Assembly (NCBI GenBank): GCA_900556715.1 | Contig: USPM01000029.1 | Span: 1-9,308, forward strand | Direction: 5' to 3' | Length of the DNA: 9,308 nt | Origin: an uncultured Megamonas sp. | Lineage (GTDB): Bacteria; Bacillota_C; Negativicutes; Selenomonadales; Selenomonadaceae | Part shown: one piece after another, positions 1 to 6,984 of the stretch | Numbering within the stretch: position 1 is the first letter of the stretch | Layout: every line of letters begins with the position of its first letter | Translations under genes and position numbers: made by a program | Notes under the pieces: generated by a model | What the model was told of the DNA's origin: nothing | The model's database searches: none | What the model saw: the letters and a program-made list of their open reading frames with translations, nothing else

Positions 1-64
1 TTTTGATTGCAGAAGGTAAAATATCTTCTTTTACTAAATAGTATCCTGAATCTTTCTTTGTCAT
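1..64 (-). CDS. ACT-domain protein, PheB/ThrR-like (N-terminal 21 residues only)
   Basis: The gene starts at an ATG at 64-62 and leaves the window after 21 codons, so most of it is not seen. The visible protein reads MTKKDSGYYLVKEDILPSAI, which matches the start of the small (about 145-residue) UPF0735 ACT-domain family: a YYLV(R/K)EDxLPxA opening, followed in that family by a helix-turn-helix and a C-terminal ACT domain. The B. subtilis member was first called PheB (a supposed chorismate mutase) and later ThrR, a DNA-binding regulator of threonine synthesis. It often precedes homoserine dehydrogenase, so hom may lie just beyond the left edge; that is inference. A strong GGAGG site sits about 7 bases upstream of the ATG, and a good promoter lies upstream. 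The family call rests on about 20 residues and is therefore only fairly secure. Confidence 0.72.
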   Translation of the reverse strand, partial: MTKKDSGYYLVKEDILPSAIK

Positions 65-115
65 TACTAAATCCTCCGTACTTTTACAATGGATAATATT
101 CTTTTAATAGTAGAC

Positions 116-144
116 ATTATATCATTTTATCGTCATAATAGCAA
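116..144 (-). promoter_or_regulatory. Extended -10 promoter of the ACT-domain gene
   Basis: On the minus strand there is a perfect TATAAT (121-116) preceded by TGA, giving the extended -10 form TGNTATAAT. A TTGCTA -35 element (144-139, four of six consensus bases) lies exactly 17 bases upstream. Transcription would begin near 109, leaving a leader of about 45 bases before the ATG at 64. This separates the ACT-domain gene from the plsY run, although no terminator is visible after plsY, so read-through is likely as well. Confidence 0.65.
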
Positions 145-169
145 AGGGTATTATTAAAATTTAGGTAAA

Positions 170-769
170 TTATCTGTGGCCTGCTTTTATTTTATTTTCA
201 TTTCCATTCAAAAGACGTACGATATTTGTTTTATGACGGTAAATAACAAATATAGCCGCTACAATACCAAAAATGACAAATTCGATAGACATATCAAAAG
301 CGTAGGCTAAAATTGGCACAAAAGCCGCTGCTACAATAGAACCAAGTGATACATATTTACTAAGCACTACAATGATAAGCCAAATAAAAAAGACAGTAAT
401 TGATACTTTTGGCATCAACATAATCAATACACCAAGCCCAGTTGCTACACCTTTTCCACCTTTTAACTTTAAAAAGATAGAAGCAGAGTGTCCAACTATG
501 GCTAATATACCACCTAAAATCATAGCTGTAGATGTGCCTACTAAAGCCATACCTAGATATACACCTAACATTCCTTTTATTAAATCAGCTAAGAAAATGA
601 CAAATCCAGGAAATTTTCCTATAGTACGCCAAGCATTAGTAGCTCCAATATTTTTACTACCATACTCACGCAAATCAACATGCCAAATTCCTTTTCCCAA
701 AATCAAACCACTAGGAATGGAGCCAATAATATAACTACAGATTATGACTATAAGAAAATTAAATGTCAT
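170..769 (-). CDS. plsY: Glycerol-3-phosphate acyltransferase PlsY (acyl-phosphate dependent)
   Basis: PlsY is an integral membrane enzyme that moves an acyl chain from acyl-phosphate to the sn-1 position of glycerol-3-phosphate, the first step of phospholipid synthesis in most bacteria. The 199-residue length is typical. The three conserved cytoplasmic motifs are present: the GSIPSG turn (16-21) followed by DLREYGSKNIGATN (32-45); GHSASIFLKLKGGKGVAT (93-110), which carries the GGKG acyl-phosphate loop; and RHKTNIVRLLNGNE (178-191). Hydrophobic stretches at about 3-23, 54-75, 80-100, 112-136 and 143-177 fit the multi-pass topology. Its ATG overlaps the stop of der by one base (TAATG), so translation is probably coupled to der. 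In the pathway it acts just before PlsC, which is encoded upstream in the same block. No terminator is seen after it. Confidence 0.96.
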   Translation of the reverse strand: MTFNFLIVIICSYIIGSIPSGLILGKGIWHVDLREYGSKNIGATNAWRTIGKFPGFVIFLADLIKGMLGVYLGMALVGTSTAMILGGILAIVGHSASIFLKLKGGKGVATGLGVLIMLMPKVSITVFFIWLIIVVLSKYVSLGSIVAAAFVPILAYAFDMSIEFVIFGIVAAIFVIYRHKTNIVRLLNGNENKIKAGHR

Positions 770-2103
770 TATTCGTCATCATCCTCTTTTCTACCACGAA
801 CAATTAATTTAAGAGGAGTTCCTTCAAAGCCAAAGCTTTCTCTTAATTTATTTTCTAAGAAACGTAAATAAGAAAAATGCATTAATTCTGGATCATTAAC
901 AAATACCAAGAATTTTGGTGGTTTTATATCAGCTTGAGTCATAAAGTAAATTTTTAATTGTTTACCTTTATGAGATGGTGGTGGATTGATAGAAACAGCA
1001 TCCATTACCAATTGATTTAATACGCTTGTTTGTACACGCATAGCTTGTTGGTCAGCAACATATTTCACAAGGTCAACAACGCGGTGTACACGTTGTTTTG
1101 TAAGTGCAGAAGTGTATAAAACTGGTGCGTACTGTAAAAATCCTAACTCATCACGAATATCTTCAGTAAAACGCAAGGAAGTTTTATCATCTTTTTCAAT
1201 TAAATCCCATTTATTGACAACAATGATACAACCTTTACCAGATTCATGAGCATAACCGGCAATTTTTTTATCTTGTTCTGTTACACCTTCAGGTGCAGAA
1301 ATCACCATTAAAACTACATCTGCTCTATCTACAGCACGAAGAGAACGCATTACGCTATATCGTTCGATAGGCATATCAATCTTACCTTTACGTCTCATAC
1401 CAGCAGTATCAATCAAGGTAAAATGTGTATCTCCATCATCAAATTTTGTATCAATAGCATCACGAGTAGTTCCTGCTACATCACTTACGATTACACGTTC
1501 TTGACCTAAGAGAGCATTTACTAAAGAAGATTTACCTACATTTGGTCTACCGATAACGGCAATGCGAATTTCATCATGTTCAATATCATCATCTAAATCT
1601 TTAGGAAAATTAGCTACTATTTCATCTAATAAATCACCTACATTTAAAGCATTTGCAGCAGAAATACCGATTGGTTCGCCAAGTCCTAAATTATAAAATT
1701 CATATACGTCTAAATGCTGTTTTGGACTGTCAATTTTATTTACAGCGACAATAACAGGTTTTCTTGTATTTCTTAAGATATGACCTATTTCTTCATCATC
1801 ATGAGTCATTCCTGTACGGCCATCAACCATAAATACAATTACATCAGCTTCTTCAATTGCTAGACGAGCTTGTTGACGCATGGAAGCTAAGATTTTACCT
1901 TCACCGTCATTTTCAAGTTCAATACCACCAGTATCAATCATTGTGAATTGATGATTTAACCATTCAGCGTCCATATAAATTCTATCTCTAGTAACACCTG
2001 GAAAATCCTCAACAATGGATACTCTCTTTTTACCTATTTGATTAAAAAACGTAGATTTACCTACATTAGGGCGTCCTACAATAGCTACTATTGGTTTACT
2101 CAA
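769..2103 (-). CDS. der: Ribosome assembly GTPase Der (EngA), TTG start
   Basis: Der is the double-GTPase protein needed for maturation of the 50S ribosomal subunit. With the chosen start the product is 444 residues, the usual family length. GTPase domain 1 has its P-loop GRPNVGKS at 10-17, DTGG at 57-60 and NKID at 122-125. GTPase domain 2 has GRPNVGKS at 185-192, DTAG at 232-235 and NKWD at 297-300. The last 90 or so residues form the KH-like domain, ending in an acidic tail. The frame stays open upstream to another TTG at 2136, but that codon has no ribosome binding site. The TTG at 2103 lies 5 bases after GAGGTGA and gives MSKPIVAIVGRPNVGKST, the normal Der N-terminus. Der follows the radical SAM gene by 59 bases and overlaps the plsY start by one base. 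Confidence 0.97.
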   Translation of the reverse strand: MSKPIVAIVGRPNVGKSTFFNQIGKKRVSIVEDFPGVTRDRIYMDAEWLNHQFTMIDTGGIELENDGEGKILASMRQQARLAIEEADVIVFMVDGRTGMTHDDEEIGHILRNTRKPVIVAVNKIDSPKQHLDVYEFYNLGLGEPIGISAANALNVGDLLDEIVANFPKDLDDDIEHDEIRIAVIGRPNVGKSSLVNALLGQERVIVSDVAGTTRDAIDTKFDDGDTHFTLIDTAGMRRKGKIDMPIERYSVMRSLRAVDRADVVLMVISAPEGVTEQDKKIAGYAHESGKGCIIVVNKWDLIEKDDKTSLRFTEDIRDELGFLQYAPVLYTSALTKQRVHRVVDLVKYVADQQAMRVQTSVLNQLVMDAVSINPPPSHKGKQLKIYFMTQADIKPPKFLVFVNDPELMHFSYLRFLENKLRESFGFEGTPLKLIVRGRKEDDDE

Positions 2104-2108
2104 ATTCT

Positions 2109-2115
2109 TCACCTC
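2109..2115 (-). promoter_or_regulatory. Ribosome binding site that fixes the der start
   Basis: GAGGTGA lies 5 bases before the TTG at 2103-2101, at the right distance for initiation. It falls inside the longer open frame that starts at 2136, which argues that the longer frame is not the real start. Confidence 0.75.
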
Positions 2116-2162
2116 ATCAATAATATTATTTTGCAAAACTCATTTATTATATACTGTCATCA

Positions 2163-3536
2163 TTATTTTGTATAGCTAGCATTTGATTGCCATGTATAAA
2201 TAGCTTTGCTTCGTTCACATTTTATGTTATGCCAATCAGCTAACAAATTCTTTAACATGATAGCATCGCTGGCAACTTTAACTTCTTCATCAGGAAAAGC
2301 TTTTTTGATATCTTCTAAAGTATAATCATCTAAGAAAATATCTTCTCCTTCACGAAGTGCACAGCTTGGAATAATAATACCATCTCTATTAGCTTTATTC
2401 TGCTTTAAATTTTTTATGATATCTTGACCTGTCAACAATCCTGTAACAGTTACCTCATGGCCAAAAAATTCATTTTCTAAAGCCAATACATTAGCATTTA
2501 AATTATCTATATTCAATTCATCAACTAGATTTTTAATCACTTTTCCTGCTGATTTTCCACAGATAATATCTAAGTTCAAAGGTTTTTGATAATTATCTCG
2601 ATTAATTTTTGTTTCTTTCCATTGTTCAATAAAATTGCGTGTAAGACCTATACCATTATCAAGCTGTGGAAAACCATCATATTCTTCAGCTTTTGGCAAT
2701 GGTACACCTGCTAACAGATAAAATTCATCACTTAAATAAATAAAATTCTTTCCTGTTTGTTTACGCATTTTTTCTTGCCAATGACGTACTTGTTCGATGA
2801 CTTTTTTAGCACCATCGGCATCAAATGTTTTTAACGGATAACAATTTTCCCTAAACTTAGTAAGCCCTACTGGCACAATCCCCAAAGTTTTTGCATATGG
2901 TTGCATACTGATGATATCTTGAATTGTTCTATCTAATTCCGTGCCATCATTTAATCCTGGGCACAATACTACTTGTGTATGATATTCTACATCAGCTTCA
3001 TTTAATTTAGCTAATTGTTCCATGATTAATTCACCACGTTTAGTTCTGAGCATTTCTCCACGAAGTTTGGGATTTGTTGTATGCACAGAAATATATAATG
3101 GCGATAAATGTAATCTGTGTATTCTCTCTAAATCACGAGGCCCCATATTCGTCATAGTTACGAAATTTCCATAAAGAAAAGATAAACGATAATCATCATC
3201 TTTTATATATAAAGAATCTCGCATATTAGGAGCTACTTGATCCACAAAGCAAAAATAACAATTATTAGCACATTGGCGAATTTTACCAAATACAGCTGAT
3301 TCAAATTCTGCCCCAAGTTCTTCATCTATATCTTTTTCAAAAGCAATTATTTCTTGCTCACCATTAGTATGTTCAACTAACATTTCAATTTCTTCATCTG
3401 CTAAAGCAAAACTTAAATCAATAATATCTGTCAATTCTTGTTCATTAATAGATATTATTTTATCACCTGGTACTAATTCTAATTCTTCAGCTAGACTTCC
3501 TTGATGTATAGCTGATACAATACCGCCTTTAGCCAA
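2163..3536 (-). CDS. PDZ - radical SAM - DUF512 protein of unknown function, TTG start
   Basis: The 457-residue protein belongs to the DUF512 radical SAM family found in Firmicutes and cyanobacteria; I know of no established reaction for it. A PDZ-like domain occupies about 1-65, with a GGIVSAI...GDKIISIN pattern. A radical SAM core follows, with the [4Fe-4S] cluster motif CANNCYFC at 89-96 (Cys89, Cys93, Cys96), then FVDQ, KDDDYRLSFLYGNFVT (112-127) and PLYISVHTTNPKLRG (146-160). The C-terminal DUF512 region holds FIYLSDEFYLLAG, a GIGLTRNF segment and a late ITGLLTGQDI-like stretch. The TTG start sits 5 bases after AGAGGTGA, and no better codon is available. The gene begins just after the rpsA terminator and precedes der by 59 bases. 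Its place between ribosome genes is suggestive, but does not establish a role in the ribosome. Confidence 0.9.
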   Translation of the reverse strand: MAKGGIVSAIHQGSLAEELELVPGDKIISINEQELTDIIDLSFALADEEIEMLVEHTNGEQEIIAFEKDIDEELGAEFESAVFGKIRQCANNCYFCFVDQVAPNMRDSLYIKDDDYRLSFLYGNFVTMTNMGPRDLERIHRLHLSPLYISVHTTNPKLRGEMLRTKRGELIMEQLAKLNEADVEYHTQVVLCPGLNDGTELDRTIQDIISMQPYAKTLGIVPVGLTKFRENCYPLKTFDADGAKKVIEQVRHWQEKMRKQTGKNFIYLSDEFYLLAGVPLPKAEEYDGFPQLDNGIGLTRNFIEQWKETKINRDNYQKPLNLDIICGKSAGKVIKNLVDELNIDNLNANVLALENEFFGHEVTVTGLLTGQDIIKNLKQNKANRDGIIIPSCALREGEDIFLDDYTLEDIKKAFPDEEVKVASDAIMLKNLLADWHNIKCERSKAIYTWQSNASYTK

Positions 3537-3569
3537 TCAAATCACCTCTTTTATCTTATTTTTATGTTA

Positions 3570-3598
3570 ATTATACAATTTATCAAGTCAGAAAAAAA
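3570..3598 (-). promoter_or_regulatory. Possible promoter of the DUF512 - der - plsY run
   Basis: A perfect TATAAT lies at 3575-3570 on the minus strand, 34 bases before the TTG start. At 17 bases spacing the -35 position is only TTTTTT, part of the T-tract of the rpsA terminator, so the match is poor there. A promoter is expected here because a strong terminator precedes the run, but the sequence evidence is half-complete. Confidence 0.4.
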
Positions 3599-3624
3599 GA
3601 GTGATGATTTCCACCACTCTTTTT
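3592..3624 (-). terminator. Intrinsic terminator after rpsA
   Basis: Read on the minus strand, AGAGTGGTG (3620-3612) pairs with CATCACTCT (3606-3598) around a GAAAT loop: nine pairs including one G-U. The stem is followed by a run of seven T. It lies 20 bases past the rpsA stop codon. The flanking A and T runs could also let it stop plus-strand transcripts, although the plus-strand stem has one A-C mismatch. Confidence 0.9.
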
Positions 3625-3643
3625 ACATTTAAATATTAAATAA

Positions 3644-4777
3644 TTATTCGTTTACTTCGTCGCCGATTGTAACAGCTGTATTATCTTGTTTTGCTAAGAA
3701 ATCTTGATATTCAGCTTTTTCAGCGTCTTGTTGCACTTTTGTAATGCTAAGAGCAACTTTTTTATTATCCATATCAACATGAATAACTTTTACAGTAACT
3801 TCATCACCAACATTTACAGCTTCAGAAGCTTTTGTAATATGTTTTGGAGAAAGTTCACGCATACGAATTAAACCATCAAAACCAGGTTCGATTTCCATGA
3901 AAGCACCAAAATCTGTTAATTTCACGATTTTGCCCTTTACATAAGAACCTACAGGATATTTTTCTGCTTTATCAAACCAAGGATCGCGAACAGTATCTTT
4001 AATGCTTAAAGAAATACGTTTTGTTTCTGGATCGAAAGCTTTTACTAAAACTTCAACTTCTTGACCAACGGATAAAACGTCTGCAGGATTTTTGATGTGG
4101 TCCCAAGAAAGATCAGAGATATGTGCAAGTCCATCAACACCACCGATATCAATAAATGCACCATAATCTACTAAACGTTTTACAACACCAGTACGTTTTT
4201 CACCTTCAACAATGCTTGCTAAAGCTTCTTCACGTTTTTGTTGACGTTGTGCTTCAAGCACACTGCGACGAGAAAGAACGAGACGCTGTTTTTTAGGATC
4301 TGCTTCCATAACTTCAACTTCAACTTTTTGACCTACAAATTCATTTAAATCTTTGACAAAGTGAAGTGCAATCTGAGAAGCAGGTATAAATCCACGAAGA
4401 CCAAAAGCAGTAGTGAGTAAACCGCCTTTTACAACTTGAAGAATTTCTACTTCAATAATTTGTTTTTCTTCTTTGATTTTTTCAACTTTTTCCCATGCAA
4501 CTAAACGATCTGCACGAGTTTTGGAAAGAATTAAACCATTTTCGCCACCTAAAGCTACAACATATACTTTAATTTTGTCGCCAACTTTAACTACATCTGT
4601 AGCAGCTTCTGGTTCTGGATAAGCTAATTCTTTTTTTGCGATAGGAATTTCTGTTTTGTAACCGATATCTACATAAGCTTCATCACGGTTAACTAAAACC
4701 ACAGTACCTTCTATAACTTCATGTGGATTGAATTCCTTCATAGATTCTTCTGCTAATAAGCTTGCCATGTCTTGCAC
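3644..4777 (-). CDS. rpsA: 30S ribosomal protein S1, four S1 domains, GTG start
   Basis: S1 is an RNA-binding protein that helps mRNA engage the 30S subunit. The 377-residue product has four S1 (OB-fold) repeats at about 19-88, 105-172, 191-260 and 276-347. The third and fourth are closest to consensus (VDYGAFIDIGGVDGLAHISDLS and TDFGAFMEIE). This is the four-repeat form usual in Firmicutes, shorter than the six-repeat E. coli protein. The GTG start at 4777 lies 10 bases after AAGGAGG. An in-frame ATG at 4768 is too far from that site (19 bases). The first 25 bases overlap the end of ispH in another frame, so the two are probably translationally coupled; in many Clostridia the two are fused into one protein. 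A strong terminator follows. An additional promoter before ispH could raise its expression. Confidence 0.96.
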   Translation of the reverse strand: MQDMASLLAEESMKEFNPHEVIEGTVVLVNRDEAYVDIGYKTEIPIAKKELAYPEPEAATDVVKVGDKIKVYVVALGGENGLILSKTRADRLVAWEKVEKIKEEKQIIEVEILQVVKGGLLTTAFGLRGFIPASQIALHFVKDLNEFVGQKVEVEVMEADPKKQRLVLSRRSVLEAQRQQKREEALASIVEGEKRTGVVKRLVDYGAFIDIGGVDGLAHISDLSWDHIKNPADVLSVGQEVEVLVKAFDPETKRISLSIKDTVRDPWFDKAEKYPVGSYVKGKIVKLTDFGAFMEIEPGFDGLIRMRELSPKHITKASEAVNVGDEVTVKVIHVDMDNKKVALSITKVQQDAEKAEYQDFLAKQDNTAVTIGDEVNE

Positions 4778-5589
4778 TTTTCATATACCTCCTTGATAAT
4801 CCAGTCAGGTGTAGAAGCACCTGCTGTAATACCAATTTTTTTAATATTATTGAACCAATCATTATTTAATTCATCAACTGTTTCTATATGATGAGTTATA
4901 CAATGTTCGGTACATAATTGCGCTAATCGAGTTGTATTAGCACTATTGCGGCCACCAATAACTATCATCATATCAACTTCTTTGGATAATTTTATTGCAG
5001 CTGATTGACGTTTATCTGTGGCGGTGCAAATTGTTCTTAATATCCTGATATCATAAGATTTACTTAATAAAATATTAACAATTTTATTAAATAACTGAGC
5101 CGAAAATGTAGTTTGAGCTACAATTCCCAATTTAGAAATAAATGACAGTTCTTCTGCTTCATTTTCGGTACCAATAACTAATGAATTGTTACCAGCCCAT
5201 TCTTTAATGCTTTTTACTTCAGGATGATCTTTTTCGCCTATAATAATAACTTTGAAGCCTTCATCAGCTAGGGATTTAGCTGACATTTGAGCTTTCTTAA
5301 CATGGGGACAAGTAGCATCTGCAAGCTCTAATCCTTTTGCCTTTATTGCATCATATACACTTGGACCTACACCGTGAGAGCGAATAATTATTTTTCCATT
5401 ATTCATTTCATCAACTGATTCTACTATTCCGATACCTTCATCAGCTAATGATTTTACCATTTGCGGATTATGAATTATTGGTCCTAAGGTGCAAACTTTT
5501 TTTGATAAATCAACATTATCTTTAGCAGTTTTTATTGCTCTTTTTACACCGTAACAAAATCCATAATCGTCAGCTAAAATTACTTCCAA
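4753..5589 (-). CDS. ispH: 4-hydroxy-3-methylbut-2-enyl diphosphate reductase, TTG start
   Basis: IspH (LytB) is the last enzyme of the MEP isoprenoid pathway. It is a [4Fe-4S] protein that reduces HMBPP to IPP and DMAPP. The 278-residue length fits the short Firmicutes form. Cluster ligands are Cys12 (GFCYGVKRA), Cys94 (DATCPHVKK) and Cys188 (TICTATDKRQ). Substrate-site residues are His40 (GPIIHNP), His72 (RSHGVGP), His122 and Glu124 (KDHPEV), Ser216 and Asn218 (GGRNSANTTRL) and Ser259 (TAGASTPDW). The position of the second serine of the E. coli SSN triad is Ala217. The TTG start lies 6 bases after GGTGA, and no in-frame ATG fits the family N-terminus better. It follows plsC after 69 bases and overlaps rpsA by 25. 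Confidence 0.96.
   Translation of the reverse strand: MEVILADDYGFCYGVKRAIKTAKDNVDLSKKVCTLGPIIHNPQMVKSLADEGIGIVESVDEMNNGKIIIRSHGVGPSVYDAIKAKGLELADATCPHVKKAQMSAKSLADEGFKVIIIGEKDHPEVKSIKEWAGNNSLVIGTENEAEELSFISKLGIVAQTTFSAQLFNKIVNILLSKSYDIRILRTICTATDKRQSAAIKLSKEVDMMIVIGGRNSANTTRLAQLCTEHCITHHIETVDELNNDWFNNIKKIGITAGASTPDWIIKEVYEKCKTWQAY
4788..4794 (-). promoter_or_regulatory. Ribosome binding site of rpsA inside ispH
   Basis: AAGGAGG lies within the last codons of ispH, 10 bases before the rpsA GTG. An out-of-frame ATG at 4784 lies only 3 bases away and opens a 21-codon frame; the short spacing argues against its use. The site's perfect match to the anti-Shine-Dalgarno sequence fits a highly expressed gene. 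Confidence 0.8.
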
Positions 5590-5628
5590 AATTTATCACC
5601 ATCAAAAATTATATTACTAAGCTTACCA

Positions 5629-5647
5629 TATAGTATACCATACTATA
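5629..5647. repeat. Perfect 8-bp inverted repeat before ispH
   Basis: TATAGTAT and ATACTATA flank a 3-base spacer (ACC on the plus strand). There is no T-run after it on either strand, so it is not an intrinsic terminator. It covers a candidate extended -10 element for ispH, so it may be an operator. The very AT-rich composition makes some chance palindromes likely. Confidence 0.6.
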
Positions 5648-5660
5648 CTACCTTTATTCT
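5632..5660 (-). promoter_or_regulatory. Possible internal promoter for ispH - rpsA
   Basis: The minus strand reads TGGTATACT (5640-5632), an extended -10 element with five of six bases matching TATAAT. No convincing -35 hexamer lies 16 to 18 bases upstream. Transcription would start near 5625 with a leader of about 35 bases before the ispH TTG. The -10 lies inside the inverted repeat described separately. Confidence 0.35.
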
Positions 5661-6240
5661 ACTGTATTTTTAGCATTGACGCAATTTCTTGCATTATTTT
5701 TTCAGTAAATTCTTGTAAATTTTCTTTATCCACTTTTTCAGCTTCAAAAACCATAGGTTTTCCATAAATTAAAGTTATTCTTCTAAATGGTTTTAACTTA
5801 AATGTTCCTTGAATAGCTACTGGCACAACTGTTGCTTTTGATTTAGCAGCAATAAGAGCAACTCCTGGTGCTCCTTTGTGTAATTTACCATCTTTACTTC
5901 TAGTACCTTCTGGAAACATACAAATACATTCTTTAGCTTTTAACATTTGTAATGCCGTTTTTATAGCAGCTCTATCGGAAGCCCCTCTTTTTACCGGAAA
6001 TGTATGCACAGCTTTTAAAATATTTTTTAATATAGGTACTTTGAATAATTCTTCTTTCGCCATATAAGCTAAATGACGAGGTATAAAAGTACCTACTAAT
6101 GGAGGATCCCAGTTACTTAAATGATTTGCAGCTAAAATCACAGCACCTTCTTTTGGTACATTTTCTTTTCCTTTAACAGTAGTAGGAAAAATAATAGAAT
6201 AAATAAATGTAAATAATATTCTAAGTAATCCATACAACAT
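5659..6240 (-). CDS. plsC: 1-acyl-sn-glycerol-3-phosphate acyltransferase PlsC
   Basis: PlsC adds the second acyl chain to lysophosphatidic acid to form phosphatidic acid, the step after PlsY. The 193-residue protein has the four acyltransferase blocks: NHLSNWD (39-45, the HX4D catalytic motif with His40 and Asp45), FPVKRG (81-86), FPEGTRS (109-115, binding the glycerol phosphate) and VPVAIQG (139-145). A hydrophobic N-terminus at about 1-20 fits monotopic attachment to the membrane. The length is at the short end of the family but complete. The ATG follows GAGGAT at a workable distance. The gene lies 48 bases after cmk, an arrangement common in Clostridia and Negativicutes. Some paralogues of this family act on other acceptors, but the context supports PlsC. 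Confidence 0.93.
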   Translation of the reverse strand: MLYGLLRILFTFIYSIIFPTTVKGKENVPKEGAVILAANHLSNWDPPLVGTFIPRHLAYMAKEELFKVPILKNILKAVHTFPVKRGASDRAAIKTALQMLKAKECICMFPEGTRSKDGKLHKGAPGVALIAAKSKATVVPVAIQGTFKLKPFRRITLIYGKPMVFEAEKVDKENLQEFTEKIMQEIASMLKIQ

Positions 6241-6288
6241 AATCTAAAATCCTCAAATTATAATAAATTAAAATTTTGCTTAAATTAT

Positions 6289-6954
6289 TTAATTATCAGC
6301 TAATGTAATAATTTTTTGCAAAACTTCTTCAATAGACATTTCTGTAGTATCTAATAAAATAGCATCATCTGCTTTTTTTAATGGAGATACTTTTCTTTGC
6401 ATATCAGCTTCATCTCTAGCTATGATTTCCTTTTTTATTTCTTCCACATCAACAGCATAGCCCTTTTCCATCATTTCTTTAGCTCGACGATTAGCTCTTT
6501 CATCAGCAGAAGCTGTTAAATATATTTTTAAATCAGCATTAGGAAGTACACATGTCCCAATATCACGACCATCCATCAATACAGAGCCATCTTGTGCCAT
6601 TTTGCGTTGAAGTTCTACCATTTTTTGACGAACTTCACTAATTGCAGCTACTTGGGATACTAAAGCTGTTACTGCTGGTGTTCTAATCTCTGAACTTACA
6701 TCTTGATCATTTACAAAAATGAGCATATTTCCATTATGATCATAAGCCAATCGTATATGAATATCTTCTATCACAGTTAAAATTTGATTAGTGGTTACTG
6801 GCACATGATATTTTTGCAATACAAGCCAAGCTACACCTCTATACATAGCACCTGTATCAATATAAATATAGTTCAATTTTTTAGCTGCCATCTTAGCTAT
6901 GGTTGATTTCCCTGCACCAGCTGGCCCATCAATGGCAATTACAGATTTTTTCAT
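6289..6954 (-). CDS. cmk: Cytidylate kinase
   Basis: Cmk phosphorylates CMP and dCMP with ATP, recycling the CMP released by phospholipid synthesis and RNA turnover. The 221-residue product has the P-loop GPAGAGKST (10-18), DTGAMYRG (33-40), DGRDIG (128-133) in the CMP site, RANRRAKE (153-160) in the lid and RDEADMQRKVSPL (180-192). The frame is open to a GTG at 6963, but that GTG is part of the AGGTGA ribosome binding site. The ATG at 6954, 5 bases after AGGTGA, gives MKKSVIAIDGPAGAGKS, the usual N-terminus. The gene starts 30 bases after the aroA stop, and the pairing aroA - cmk is widespread. Confidence 0.96.
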   Translation of the reverse strand: MKKSVIAIDGPAGAGKSTIAKMAAKKLNYIYIDTGAMYRGVAWLVLQKYHVPVTTNQILTVIEDIHIRLAYDHNGNMLIFVNDQDVSSEIRTPAVTALVSQVAAISEVRQKMVELQRKMAQDGSVLMDGRDIGTCVLPNADLKIYLTASADERANRRAKEMMEKGYAVDVEEIKKEIIARDEADMQRKVSPLKKADDAILLDTTEMSIEEVLQKIITLADN

Positions 6955-6959
6955 TATTC

Positions 6960-6965
6960 TCACCT
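6960..6965 (-). promoter_or_regulatory. Ribosome binding site that fixes the cmk start
   Basis: AGGTGA lies 5 bases before the ATG at 6954-6952. The GTG inside this site is in frame with cmk, which is why the longest frame looks three codons longer than the probable gene. Confidence 0.75.
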
Positions 6966-6984
6966 ATATGATTTATATATTAGT

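Noticed and set aside
122..169. Terminator after plsY
   Set aside because: No stem-loop followed by a T-run can be formed in this short AT-rich stretch, so the plsY transcript may read into the next gene.
372..871. Plus-strand open frames opposite plsY and der
   Set aside because: They have no ribosome binding sites, have low-complexity unconserved translations, and lie antisense to clearly recognisable genes.
2104..2162. Very short frames between the DUF512 gene and der (TAATGATGA and AAATGAG starts)
   Set aside because: They are 5 to 7 codons long with no ribosome binding site, and are expected by chance in AT-rich sequence.
4719..4784. 21-codon open frame starting at an ATG just after the rpsA ribosome binding site
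   Set aside because: The spacing to AAGGAGG is only 3 bases, the frame ends inside rpsA and the peptide resembles nothing known. The GTG of rpsA is better placed.
5876..6067. Plus-strand open frame opposite plsC
   Set aside because: It is antisense to the PlsC catalytic blocks and has no initiation signal. The same applies to the frames opposite aroA at 7160-7384 and 7943-8266.
6241..6288. TATAAT between cmk and plsC as an internal promoter
   Set aside because: There is no good -35, and transcription would start on top of the plsC ribosome binding site, leaving no usable leader.
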